NCBI GenBank assembly: GCA_018302335.1
Contig: JAGVZT010000024.1
Span: 1-47,707 of the forward strand
Length of the DNA stretch: 47,707 nt
Reading direction: 5' to 3'
Origin: Candidatus Woesearchaeota archaeon
GTDB lineage: Archaea > Nanobdellota > Nanobdellia > Woesearchaeales > JAGVZT01
Positions within the stretch are counted from its first letter, which is position 1. Each line of letters opens with the position of its first letter. Under the pieces are notes generated by a model. That model saw only the letters and a program-made list of their open reading frames with translations, was not told where the DNA came from and made no database searches. Below are positions 19,243 to 27,945 of this stretch, in pieces. A program made the translations under genes and the position numbers.

Positions 19243-20267
19243 CCCGGCACCCCCAGCGAGGCGCAGGTGCCCTGGAAGCCCTGCTCGTAGGTCCGGACGC
19301 CTTCCACATAGGCCTGCACCGCCGCGGTGACCTCGGGGGTGTGATACGGCGCAGGGCTGGACAGCGCTGCCGAGCATCCCCACCCGTTATAGCCACGCAG
19401 CCCGATGTCATAACCGGTATACATGACATCCTTCATGATGCTGCCGCTGCAGCCATCACTGTCACAGAGGCAAGCAGACCAGGAGTCGGTCGGCCTCTTG
19501 CGGCAGCAGTACCTCCGACCGGCGCCGCTGGCGCATCCCGGGGAGATGAGGCACTTGTTGCGGAAGATTTGGATGCCGCATTCGACGTTGTCCGTCCACG
19601 ACGCGAGCGGTTCGAGCACCCTGCCGTCCATCAGGGAGCGCTCGTCGCAGGCAGTGTTCGTCACCTGGAACACCCCGACGCCGCCGTCTCCGCTCAGAGC
19701 GTCGATACTCAGCCCGCTCTCCTTCTGGGCAAGGGCAAGCATGAGGTCTCCCGGAACATTGTAGAGCGGCGCGACCATGCAGATGTACTGCATGACCCCG
19801 GTGACATTGGCAGGGAGGAGCACAGGCCTTCCTGCGCCGCTGAACGCCGGATTCGCGTTGGGGTCGTCAGTCACGATGACCTTGCGGGCGCGCTCGATGA
19901 ACACCACGTCATCGGGGTGCGTAAGCTCTTCTTCCGCCGGACCCTCTCCGGCATCGGCGAACCAGTACTCCTTGCTCAGGGTATCACGCTCCTCGCGGAC
20001 CTTGACGCGGTTCTCCTCGAACGCGACGATGAAATCCGAGGCGTCGCCGTCGTACACGTACTTCACGCTGTCCGGAGAGGCGTAGACCGTGTCGAGGAGC
20101 AGCGCGAATTCCCGCGCGAGGTAGTTCTTCTCCAGGATGGTGCTCGTCCGCACCTCGTGGACCAGCATGAGCATGGTGGTGAAGAGCAGCGCGATGAGCC
20201 CAAGCTCGATGATCCAGGAGAGAGTGTCCTCCTCCGCCCCGCGCTTGTCCTTCAGAAGGCTCCTCAC
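19239..20267 (-). CDS. membrane-anchored lytic transglycosylase-like (SLT fold) protein
   Basis: GTG start at 20267 (MRSLLKDKRGAEEDTLSWIIELGLIALLF); SLT-like ALAQKESGLSIDALSGDGGVGVFQV, NVECGIQIF, RGYNGWG; TATA-like catttaaaag about 20290-20299 (minus strand). Confidence 0.85.
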   Translation of the reverse strand: MRSLLKDKRGAEEDTLSWIIELGLIALLFTTMLMLVHEVRTSTILEKNYLAREFALLLDTVYASPDSVKYVYDGDASDFIVAFEENRVKVREERDTLSKEYWFADAGEGPAEEELTHPDDVVFIERARKVIVTDDPNANPAFSGAGRPVLLPANVTGVMQYICMVAPLYNVPGDLMLALAQKESGLSIDALSGDGGVGVFQVTNTACDERSLMDGRVLEPLASWTDNVECGIQIFRNKCLISPGCASGAGRRYCCRKRPTDSWSACLCDSDGCSGSIMKDVMYTGYDIGLRGYNGWGCSAALSSPAPYHTPEVTAAVQAYVEGVRTYEQGFQGTCASLGVPG

Positions 20268-20335
20268 TGCGGCTCTCTCGGGCGCTGCGCCTTTTAAATG
20301 CTTTGCCCCGGAGCATAGCGGAAATCGAGAACAGG

Positions 20336-20407
20336 CTCGGCCTCGCTGGAAGGAATCATCGGAATCACTGCGAGACAACGCGGAAAGCACACGGCCATGC
20401 GGCCGAT
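20336..20407 (+). repeat. intergenic palindromic element copy 5
   Basis: ctcggcctcgctggaaggaatcatcggaatcactgcgagacaacgcggaaagcacacggccatgcggccg. Confidence 0.85.
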
Positions 20408-20471
20408 GGGGATTTTCTGCCAGGCCACGGCCAGGCAAACATTTTTATAACTCCCGGCCTTCTGGCGTGAC

Positions 20472-21452
20472 GTGCACATCCCCTACGACCGCATTCTCGA
20501 GACCATCACCGAGAAGACCGCCATGGAACGGGAGCAGCTGGAGCAGCGCATCGAGGCGAAGCTCAAGCAGCTCTCGGGGCTCATCAGCAGGGAGGGCGCC
20601 GCGCATATCGTCGCGAACGAGCTCGGCGTCAAGCTCGTGGACCAGGTCAGCGGCAAGCTCAAGATAGGGAACATCCTCGGTGGGATGCGTGACGTCGAGA
20701 CCGAGGGGAAAGTCCTCCGCGTCTTCGAGACGCGCACCTTCCAGTCCGAGCGCGGCGGGGGCCAGGTCGCCTCCTTTGTCATCGGCGACGAGAGCGGCAG
20801 CGTCCGCGTGGTGCTCTGGAATGACCAGGCAGTCCGCATCAAGGAACTGGCGCCGGGCATGGCCGCGCGCATCGTCGGAGGCTACACCCGTGACCGCAAC
20901 GAGCAGGTCGAGGTGCACCTCAACGACCGGAGCAAGCTCATCATCAACCCCGAAGGGGCGCAGGTGGACGCAAGGCCGCTGTACGAGCGGAAGAAGATTC
21001 GCGACCTCACCGAGCACGACCAGCAGGCGGAAATCCTCGCCACCATCTACCAGGTGTACGAGCCCAGGTTCTTCGAGACCTGCCCGCAGTGCGGCAGGCG
21101 GGTGCGGCAGCAGGACGCGGGATTCCAGTGCGAGACGCACGGTGCGGTGCAGCCAGAGTACTCCTATGTCATCAACCTCTTCCTTGATGACGGTTCTGGC
21201 ACCATGCGCCTGGTGTGCTTCCGGGAGCAGGCCCTGCGCATCCTCGGCAAGGCCCACGAGGAGTTCCTCTCCTACCGCACCGCGCCGGAGAGCTTCGACC
21301 AGGTGAAGAACGACCTCGTCGGGCAGATTGTCAAGGTCGTCGGCCGCATCACCAGGAACGAGCTCTTCGACAGGTTGGAGATGGTGGCCCAGCTCGTCTA
21401 TCCCAATCCGGACCCGAAAGAGGAGCTCGAGCGTCTGGAGCGCATGCAGTAG
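20472..21452 (+). CDS. RPA-like OB-fold single-stranded DNA-binding protein
   Basis: VASFVIGDESGSVRVVLWND OB-fold; zinc motif CPQCGRRVRQQDAGFQCETHG; TATA-like atttttataac upstream. Confidence 0.9.
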   Translation: MHIPYDRILETITEKTAMEREQLEQRIEAKLKQLSGLISREGAAHIVANELGVKLVDQVSGKLKIGNILGGMRDVETEGKVLRVFETRTFQSERGGGQVASFVIGDESGSVRVVLWNDQAVRIKELAPGMAARIVGGYTRDRNEQVEVHLNDRSKLIINPEGAQVDARPLYERKKIRDLTEHDQQAEILATIYQVYEPRFFETCPQCGRRVRQQDAGFQCETHGAVQPEYSYVINLFLDDGSGTMRLVCFREQALRILGKAHEEFLSYRTAPESFDQVKNDLVGQIVKVVGRITRNELFDRLEMVAQLVYPNPDPKEELERLERMQ

Positions 21453-21453
21453 G

Positions 21454-21888
21454 ATGCTCTTCCTGACGCACCTGCTGTTCACCGCGCTTCTCCTCGTCCT
21501 TTTCCGTGGGGTTTCCCCGGCCGGAAGTGGGACACTCTTCGCGGTGACTGCGCTGCTTGCGACACTGCTGCCCGACCTGGACAGCGCGGGCAGCATCCTC
21601 GGCAGGCACGCCCCCTGGGTGCAGCCCCTCCTGCGACATCGGGGAGTGCTGCACACCCCGCTCGCTGCTGCCGTGCTGTGGCTGGCAGCACGGCCCTTCA
21701 CGACGCTTGCGGACGCGCTCCTGCTGGGATACGTTTCGCATCTCCTCATGGACGCCTGCTCCAAGGAAGGCATCCTCGCGCTCTTCCCGCTCTCCAGGAG
21801 AAGGCTTACCGGACCCATACGGGTGGGAAGCGCCATGGAATTCCTCCTGGGACTGGGGCTCGCGGCAGCGGTTCTGCTCCTGCTGTAG
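21454..21888 (+). CDS. YdjM-like membrane metal-dependent hydrolase
   Basis: ATLLPDLDSAGSI, RHRGVLHTPL, GYVSHLLMDA. Confidence 0.85.
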   Translation: MLFLTHLLFTALLLVLFRGVSPAGSGTLFAVTALLATLLPDLDSAGSILGRHAPWVQPLLRHRGVLHTPLAAAVLWLAARPFTTLADALLLGYVSHLLMDACSKEGILALFPLSRRRLTGPIRVGSAMEFLLGLGLAAAVLLLL

Positions 21889-22004
21889 GCACTGGACACT
21901 GGACAACCAGGCGTGGGGCTTTAAAACCTCATTTTCCGAGGGGTACTCATGCGAAAGTCTTCCGGAATTCGGGAGATAACGTTTATTAACGGAGGTGGAG
22001 TATC

Positions 22005-23021
22005 ATGGCAGGGGTGAGCGTCATGGTTGAGAAGCAAGTCACGAAAGAGCAAGTCACCGTCACCAAGCGCAAGGAAGAGAAGGAACAGAAGGTTGGAGAG
22101 CTCACCGACCTTCCGGGCATCGGGGACTCCACTGCGGACAAGCTCCGCGAGGCAGGATACCACAGCATCCTTGCTGTCGCGGCAGCGACGCCATCCGAGC
22201 TCAGCGAGGCAGGCGGCCTGGGAGAGACCGTCGCGAGAAAGGTCATCTCGGCGGCGCGCTCTGCGCTGGACATGGGCTTCCAGTCCGGGGACGAGCTGCT
22301 GGAGAAGCGCAAGCTCATCCGCAAGCTCTCCTCGGGAAGCCTGAGCCTGAACACGCTGCTCGGCGGGGGGTTCGAATCCGGCGCAATCACCGAGGCATTC
22401 GGGGAGTACGGCTCCGGAAAGACCCAGATGGGACTCATCCTCGCCGTCAACAATTTCGTCGCGGACCCGGAGAGCTACACCATCTTCATTGACACGGAGA
22501 ACACCTTCCGGCCGGAGCGCATCGTCCAGCTCGCCAAGGGCGTCGGGGCCGACCCTGACCTGGTGCTCAAGCGCATCAAGGTGGCCCGCGCGTTCAATTC
22601 CGACCACCAGGTGCTCCTCGCGGAGCGCGTCGAGGACCTCATCGCGAACGACGGCCTCAAGGTCAGCCTGGTGGTGGTGGACTCCCTGACCGCGCACTTC
22701 CGCGCGGAGTTCATCGGCAGGGGCACCCTTGCGGAGAGGCAGCAGAAGCTCAACAGGCACATGCACACCCTCATGAAGCTGGCGTCCATGCACAACCTCT
22801 GCGTCTACGTCACCAACCAGGTGATGGTCAGGCCGGATGTCTTCTTCGGCGACCCGACCGAGGCAATCGGCGGCCACATCGTGGCGCACGCCTCGACATT
22901 CCGGATGTATTTCCGCAGGGGGAAGAAGGGGAGCCGCGTCGCGAAGCTCGTGGATTCGCCCAACCTTCCGGAGGGAGAGGCGTGCTTCTTCGTCACGGAG
23001 GCGGGCCTCAAGGACGTCTGA
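22005..23021 (+). CDS. radA: DNA repair and recombination protein RadA
   Basis: HhH LTDLPGIGDSTADKLREAG, Walker A GEYGSGKTQ, VTNQVMVRPDVFFGDPTEAIGGHIVAHAST. Confidence 0.97.
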   Translation: MAGVSVMVEKQVTKEQVTVTKRKEEKEQKVGELTDLPGIGDSTADKLREAGYHSILAVAAATPSELSEAGGLGETVARKVISAARSALDMGFQSGDELLEKRKLIRKLSSGSLSLNTLLGGGFESGAITEAFGEYGSGKTQMGLILAVNNFVADPESYTIFIDTENTFRPERIVQLAKGVGADPDLVLKRIKVARAFNSDHQVLLAERVEDLIANDGLKVSLVVVDSLTAHFRAEFIGRGTLAERQQKLNRHMHTLMKLASMHNLCVYVTNQVMVRPDVFFGDPTEAIGGHIVAHASTFRMYFRRGKKGSRVAKLVDSPNLPEGEACFFVTEAGLKDV

Positions 23022-23051
23022 GGCGGCCCCGCAGAAATTGTTCAGAAGCGG

Positions 23052-23112
23052 CTCGGCCGCAGTGCTGGGAATATCCGGGATTCCGGCAAGACAGCCCGGA
23101 ACCCCTGCGGCT
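23052..23112 (+). repeat. intergenic palindromic element copy 6 (right arm truncated)
   Basis: ctcggccgcagtgctgggaatatccgggattccggcaagacagcccggaacccctgcggctt. Confidence 0.8.
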
Positions 23113-23147
23113 TATTAAGAAACACTTGGGTCTAAAGGCAGAGCAAG

Positions 23148-23900
23148 ATGACACAACAAACACTCTCTCAAGGAGATACAATTGTAGTCACGCAATCCAA
23201 AGAGCAATTGATAGAAACCGTAAGAACACAAAAAAAGAAAAGAGTAGTCCGGAATGGAACAGCACGAACTGACCTTCTGCTTTCCGCCCATATAGGTAAT
23301 AACGAGATCATCTTCCCAAAAATTCTCGCCCTGCACGTCCCAAAAGGGGGAATAATTGCTGATGTCACCTATGGCAAAGGCGTCTTCTGGAAACGCGTTT
23401 CGAAGAGTGATTATGAAGTTAGAGCAACGGATATTCAGCGCGGTGTAGACTGCCGTAATCTTCCTTATGAAACTGAATCCATCAGTTGTGTTGTGCTTGA
23501 TCCTCCATATATGGAAGGCCTCTTCAGAACGAATGAATCATATCTTGCAGGTGGGGGAACACATAAATCCTTTAGAGACGCTTATTCTAATGGTGCTAAG
23601 ACGACTGACGGCCCAAAATACCATCAGGCTGTTCTGGATTTATACTTCAAGGCAGGAAAAGAGGCTTTTCGGGTACTTAAAAGGGCAGGAATCTTCATCG
23701 TCAAATGTCAAGATGAAGTAAGCGCTAACAAACAGAATCTAACGCATGTGCAACTAATCAATCAGTATGAGTCGATGGGCTTCTACTCGAAAGACCTCTT
23801 CGTTGTCGTGCGATCAAACAAGCCCGTTGCTACACGAGTTACGAAGCAGATCCACGCCCGAAAGAATCATTCATACTTCCTTGTCTTCGTAAAGAAGTGA
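23148..23900 (+). CDS. site-specific DNA methyltransferase-like protein
   Basis: [12 protein letters not shown] (motif I) and [10 protein letters not shown] (DPPY motif IV); low-GC gene. Confidence 0.82.
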   Translation: MTQQTLSQGDTIVVTQSKEQLIETVRTQKKKRVVRNGTARTDLLLSAHIGNNEIIFPKILALHVPKGGIIADVTYGKGVFWKRVSKSDYEVRATDIQRGVDCRNLPYETESISCVVLDPPYMEGLFRTNESYLAGGGTHKSFRDAYSNGAKTTDGPKYHQAVLDLYFKAGKEAFRVLKRAGIFIVKCQDEVSANKQNLTHVQLINQYESMGFYSKDLFVVVRSNKPVATRVTKQIHARKNHSYFLVFVKK

Positions 23901-23903
23901 TAT

Positions 23904-24515
23904 TTACTTTCTTGCCGCTATTTTATTGAGCAGATGAGTTACATCAAGAGTGAAGGGAAGTTGCACGGGCCAGGTAATTCTCATTGATGAGGCGAGTAGA
24001 CGTTCCAAGGCATATTCAGAATAGCCTTTGTATTTCGATCTGGGAAGGTCACTGTTGAGTGCATACGCGAAAATCCACTTCTTTTTGAACATGAAAAGAT
24101 TCACAGCAAGTATGTCAAATTCCCCCACCTTGAGACAGGTTGTCTTAAGCCGCTCACCATTTTCGAATGTGACTTCACGGCTATCGCTCCCATCGCATTG
24201 GAAAGTTGCATACAAGATGCCATCTTTTTCTTTGAGGGTATTTGTTTGGAGTGACTTTACCTCTATGCTAATCTCCTTCCCCTTGTAGGTTATAACGAGA
24301 TCACTTTTTTTTGATCGGTCGTGATCATCAAATTTATGTGGGTTACTTACACCCGGAATCTTTGCGATTGCCTTCCTAAGATGGTACTCCCCTACATAAC
24401 CAAAAAACATACCTCTTAAACTGGGGTTGTCTTTAACCAATTGTGAGATTACTTTAGGCGTGACCTCCCATTCCTGAAAGATACTCCGTTGAGCGTTTTC
24501 TTGAACTGATTTCAA
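23904..24515 (-). CDS. putative restriction endonuclease (PD-(D/E)xK-like)
   Basis: SDLVITYKGKEISIEVKS resembles D-x(n)-E-x-K core; convergent with the methyltransferase, 3-bp gap; low GC. Confidence 0.65.
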   Translation of the reverse strand: MKSVQENAQRSIFQEWEVTPKVISQLVKDNPSLRGMFFGYVGEYHLRKAIAKIPGVSNPHKFDDHDRSKKSDLVITYKGKEISIEVKSLQTNTLKEKDGILYATFQCDGSDSREVTFENGERLKTTCLKVGEFDILAVNLFMFKKKWIFAYALNSDLPRSKYKGYSEYALERLLASSMRITWPVQLPFTLDVTHLLNKIAARK

Positions 24516-24726
24516 ACGAATTCGTGGTTTCCATCGAATGCACGCTTAAAAATATACCCTTTTGCAGGGTTCCAGTGAAAGAGTCGGCGAGTTTTGAGCG
24601 TTTTCTCCCCGACAACCGGAGAAATGCCTGGCAGGTGACTGGAAATCTGAGATTGACGTCGGGAAACGGCGAGAGACTTTCACCGGAGCCCTTTTACAGG
24701 CCCAGTAGAAAGTACAGGGAGTAGGG

Positions 24727-24798
24727 TCGGCCGCAATACGGAGCATATTCGGGATTCTAGCGAAACCATCCGGTGAACGTGCGACATCGCGGCCGGTA
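24727..24798 (+). repeat. intergenic palindromic element copy 7
   Basis: tcggccgcaatacggagcatattcgggattctagcgaaaccatccggtgaacgtgcgacatcgcggccgg. Confidence 0.8.
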
Positions 24799-24960
24799 TG
24801 GAACGATTATCGGAGCGGAGGATGAATGTTTATATATAGGGACGTATCCCGCTTGAACGCCGGCGCAGCCGGCAGAGAGGTACACAGACATGTGGCAAGG
24901 AAATGACAGACGAGCGCAGAACGTGGCTTCGCCCCGGTACACGAGGGCGAGGAACTTGAA

Positions 24961-25209
24961 GTGACCATCCAGGCGGTCGGCGCCAAGGGCGACGGCATAG
25001 CCAAGAAGGATGGCTTCGTGATTTTTGTCCCGAAGACAAAGGCGGGAGAGAAAGTCCGCATCAAGGTCACCAAGGTGCTCAGCAAGGTAGGCTTCGGCGA
25101 GGTCGTCGGCGGCAGCAAGGCCGCTCCGGCCGAGAAACCAAAGGAGGCCGCTCCCGAGGAGGAGTACTTCGAGGGCCACGAGGACTCTGAGGATTTCGGC
25201 GAGCAATAG
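24961..25209 (+). CDS. TRAM-domain protein (true 5' end likely upstream in another frame)
   Basis: VTIQAVGAKGDGIAKKDGFVIFVPKTKAGEKVRIKVTKVLSKVGFGEV. Confidence 0.85.
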   Translation: MTIQAVGAKGDGIAKKDGFVIFVPKTKAGEKVRIKVTKVLSKVGFGEVVGGSKAAPAEKPKEAAPEEEYFEGHEDSEDFGEQ

Positions 25210-25752
25210 ATGCGTGCGTTTCTCGCAGTCGAGCCCTCGGGAGAGGCGCTCGGCGAGTTGCAACGGGCAGTCGGCGCTCTGCACGCGCCAGGGCTCCGTC
25301 CGGTGCGTGAGCTGCACCTGACCCTGCGGTTCTTCGGGGACATCCCTGAAGCCAAAGCAGCCGAGATGAAGAGCGCTCTGCGCGATGTTCCGGGTTTCGG
25401 GGCGCGGCTGGAGGGCGCGGGCGCATTCCCGGACTGGCGGCGGCCCCGGGTCATCTGGGCGGGCGTTGGCCCGAAGGAAAGCTGGGATGCCCTGCACCGC
25501 GAGGTGGACCTGCGGCTGCAGGACCTGGGCTTCCGCTCGGAGCCCTTCACCCCACATATCACGCTGGCTCGCGTGAAAGAGGGTTTCATCCCTGAGTCGG
25601 ATGTGACGCTCAACGGAATGCTTCTCAAGGCTGCCTTCCCCGTCCGCGAGTTGTTGCTGAAGCGGAGCGTGCTCGGCCCCGATGGGCAGGTGCACACCCT
25701 ACTGTGGACAGCACCTCTGACTACCGAGGGCCATCCCGCTCGGTCGAGATGA
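25210..25752 (+). CDS. thpR: RNA 2',3'-cyclic phosphodiesterase
   Basis: Two HxTxx motifs: LHLTLRFFGD and PHITLARVKEG. Confidence 0.92.
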   Translation: MRAFLAVEPSGEALGELQRAVGALHAPGLRPVRELHLTLRFFGDIPEAKAAEMKSALRDVPGFGARLEGAGAFPDWRRPRVIWAGVGPKESWDALHREVDLRLQDLGFRSEPFTPHITLARVKEGFIPESDVTLNGMLLKAAFPVRELLLKRSVLGPDGQVHTLLWTAPLTTEGHPARSR

Positions 25753-25863
25753 CGTGCAGTTCCCGGATTGCCACAGAGTATCACCTGCGGCCACACCTGT
25801 CCTCGACTTTCGGAGCACGTCTGACGCAAGATATATAAAGCGCCCGGGACCCCTGCCGCCGAC

Positions 25864-26463
25864 ATGACCAAGGAGCAGTTCCTCATCCCGACGGAACAGT
25901 ACCTCAAGTCAGGCATCCACATCGGGACCAAGTTCCGCACCAGGTACATGTCCAAGTTCATCTACAAGACTCGTCCGGACGGCCTCTCGGTGCTCAATCT
26001 CCAGCAGACCGACGAGCGCCTCCGGCTCGCGGCCAATCTCCTCGGCCAGTACGCCCCGGAAGACATCCTGGTGGTGTGCAGGCGTGAGAACGGCTGGAAA
26101 CCCGCGAAGCTCTTCGCGAAGCACACCGGTGCCAGGGTCTTCGCAGGCCGCTACCCCCCGGGCATCCTCACCAACCCTGACCTCGAAGAGTTCCTGAATG
26201 TCAAGGTGGTGCTCGTCACCGACTGCTGGGTGGACCGCAACGCGGTGAACGACGCGATGAAGATGGGTATTCCCATCATCGGGCTGTGCGACACCAACAA
26301 CCAGAGCAACAATCTGGACTTCGTGGTGCCGTGCAACAACAAGGGGAAGAAGAGCCTGGGTCTCGTCTTCTGGGTGCTCGCCAACGAGTACCTGAGGAAG
26401 CGGGGCATCCTCAAGGGTGAAGAGACCATCAGCGCGACAGTGGACGACTTCACTCCCGTTTAG
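25864..26463 (+). CDS. rps2: 30S ribosomal protein S2
   Basis: YLKSGIHIGTK, GRYPPGILTNP, IPIIGLCDTNN; TATA-like agatatataaag upstream. Confidence 0.97.
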   Translation: MTKEQFLIPTEQYLKSGIHIGTKFRTRYMSKFIYKTRPDGLSVLNLQQTDERLRLAANLLGQYAPEDILVVCRRENGWKPAKLFAKHTGARVFAGRYPPGILTNPDLEEFLNVKVVLVTDCWVDRNAVNDAMKMGIPIIGLCDTNNQSNNLDFVVPCNNKGKKSLGLVFWVLANEYLRKRGILKGEETISATVDDFTPV

Positions 26464-27136
26464 CCACGATTCCTTCGGCCGCAATGTCATACGAGACATC
26501 GCCCTGCCTCTCCGGATGCCGCCTGAGGACTGCGCGTCTTCCTCTCCCGTCCTTCTGGAGTTCCACCTGGCACTTGCATCTCTGGCCGAGCATCGCCCCG
26601 CCGATGATGCCTACTCCTCCGTATTCGACGCGCTGGAAGACCTGATTGGTGAGGAGCACCATGGTCTCGGTCTCCTTGGCGACCGCGCTCAGGACATCCA
26701 GCTGGCCGCGCAGCAGGGCGTTGGCGTCCTTCGCTCCTGAGGGCCTTGCGCGCCGGTAATGCGCCCCGATGGTGTCCACGACGATGAGACCGATGCGGGC
26801 GCTCCTCGCCAGCGCGGCGGCGCTTGCGACACTCGAACACTGCGCGTCGAGGTCTGCCGGCTGCATCAGGAGAATCCGGGAGAGCACTTCGCTGAACTGC
26901 TTTTCCCGGAAGGCATAGCCTGCGAGCTCTGCGAGACGCTCCGGAGAGAAGTTCCGCTCGGTGTCGATGTACACTGCCTTCGAGTTCTCGGAGAGAACCT
27001 GCAGTACCGCGAGGAAGGCGCAGGTGCTCTTTCCCGCGCCCGCAGGACCGTAGAGCATGGTGAGCACCCCCGGCGGATAGCTGCCCAGCAGGCCGTCGAG
27101 CACCGCGGAGCCTGTGGGAAGCGGCGAGGAGCGCAT
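26450..27136 (-). CDS. radB: DNA repair and recombination protein RadB
   Basis: Walker A YGPAGAGKST, YIDTERNFSPERL, LTNQVFQ; short RecA-core-only paralogue. Confidence 0.9.
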   Translation of the reverse strand: MRSSPLPTGSAVLDGLLGSYPPGVLTMLYGPAGAGKSTCAFLAVLQVLSENSKAVYIDTERNFSPERLAELAGYAFREKQFSEVLSRILLMQPADLDAQCSSVASAAALARSARIGLIVVDTIGAHYRRARPSGAKDANALLRGQLDVLSAVAKETETMVLLTNQVFQRVEYGGVGIIGGAMLGQRCKCQVELQKDGRGRRAVLRRHPERQGDVSYDIAAEGIVAKRE

Positions 27137-27203
27137 GACGCCGCGAATGCACGCAGCCTATATATCCTTTGCCGCGGGCGTTGTGGAAAACGTGTGGAGA
27201 CAG

Positions 27204-27270
27204 CCGGCCACGCTGCTGAGAATTATCACAATCACGGCGAGGCAACGCGGAAAGCGCGTGGCTGCCGATG
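27204..27270 (+). repeat. intergenic palindromic element copy 8
   Basis: cggccacgctgctgagaattatcacaatcacggcgaggcaacgcggaaagcgcgtggctgccgatg. Confidence 0.75.
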
Positions 27271-27328
27271 GAGACGTTCTGGAGCTGCCGCGGGACAAGC
27301 CTTTTAAGGCGCGAGCAACCCCTGGGGA

Positions 27329-27610
27329 CGAGAGCGGGTATCCGACTTCCGGCGAAAGCCGAGGAAAGTCCACCCATCCATGAAAGGCCACTCGCGAGAG
27401 TCCCGGAGACGGGAGGCAACCACTCAGAAACGGCACGGCCGCGCGGCAAGATGATGGCGGGTCCCCGCGAGGGGAGCAAGCGCCTGATGTTCCGCGCGGA
27501 ATCGGTGAAACGGTGAGCCCTGGCTGATGCAAGCCGCAAGGCGCTCAGTTGAATGTCGGAACGGACCGTCCGCAAGGGGTCCGACAGAAGGTGGCTTATG
27601 CCCGCTCTCG
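27329..27610 (+). ncRNA. rnpB: RNase P RNA
   Basis: Hallmark gaggaaagtcc and acagaaggtggcttatg; perfect P1 helix CGAGAGCGGG (27329-27338)/CCCGCTCTCG (27601-27610); TATA-like cttttaagg upstream. Confidence 0.95.
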
Positions 27611-27637
27611 CCTTCTCTCCAGGCAGCCGCTAGTCCC

Positions 27638-27710
27638 CTCGGCCGCGATGCCGCACGAGTACCGCGCTGTCTCGCAGGCATACCGGATAGTTTCCAGGAT
27701 TGCGGCCGGA
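27638..27710 (-). repeat. intergenic palindromic element copy 9
   Basis: Reverse complement CCGGCCGCAATCCTGGAAACTATCCGGTATGCCTGCGAGACAGCGCGGTACTCGTGCGGCATCGCGGCCGAGG. Confidence 0.85.
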
Positions 27711-27775
27711 AGGCAGGGATGTTCCTCAGAGCCGACGGCGACAGTTTTATATAGCGTGCGGCTTCCCGTCCGGGC

Positions 27776-27940
27776 ATGGGGAAGCAGGACAAAATCCACA
27801 TGCCCAGCTCGCAGGGCGGGCTCGTGCGCTACTTCGAGGATTACAAGAGCAAGCTGGAGATAAGCCCGCAGACCGTCATCATCGCCTGCGCAGCCATCAT
27901 CATCCTGGTCACCCTACTCCACCAGTTCTATCCCGTGTGA
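27776..27940 (+). CDS. preprotein translocase subunit Sec61beta
   Basis: MGKQDKIHMPSSQGGLVRYFEDYKSKLEISPQTVIIACAAIIILVTLLHQFYPV; TATA-like ttttatatag upstream; ORF absent from the supplied track because of its length. Confidence 0.93.
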   Translation: MGKQDKIHMPSSQGGLVRYFEDYKSKLEISPQTVIIACAAIIILVTLLHQFYPV

Positions 27941-27945
27941 GCGCG

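Noticed and set aside
10676-20267. Archaellum or canonical type IV pilus operon
   Set aside because: No FlaI/PilT-type ATPase, TadC-like platform or recognisable archaellin in the window; similarity is limited to class III-like N-termini
19341-20297. 318-aa plus-strand ORF
   Set aside because: Antisense shadow of the SLT-like gene
20445-21899. 484-aa minus-strand ORF opposite RPA-like gene
   Set aside because: Shadow ORF; + strand carries OB-fold and zinc motifs
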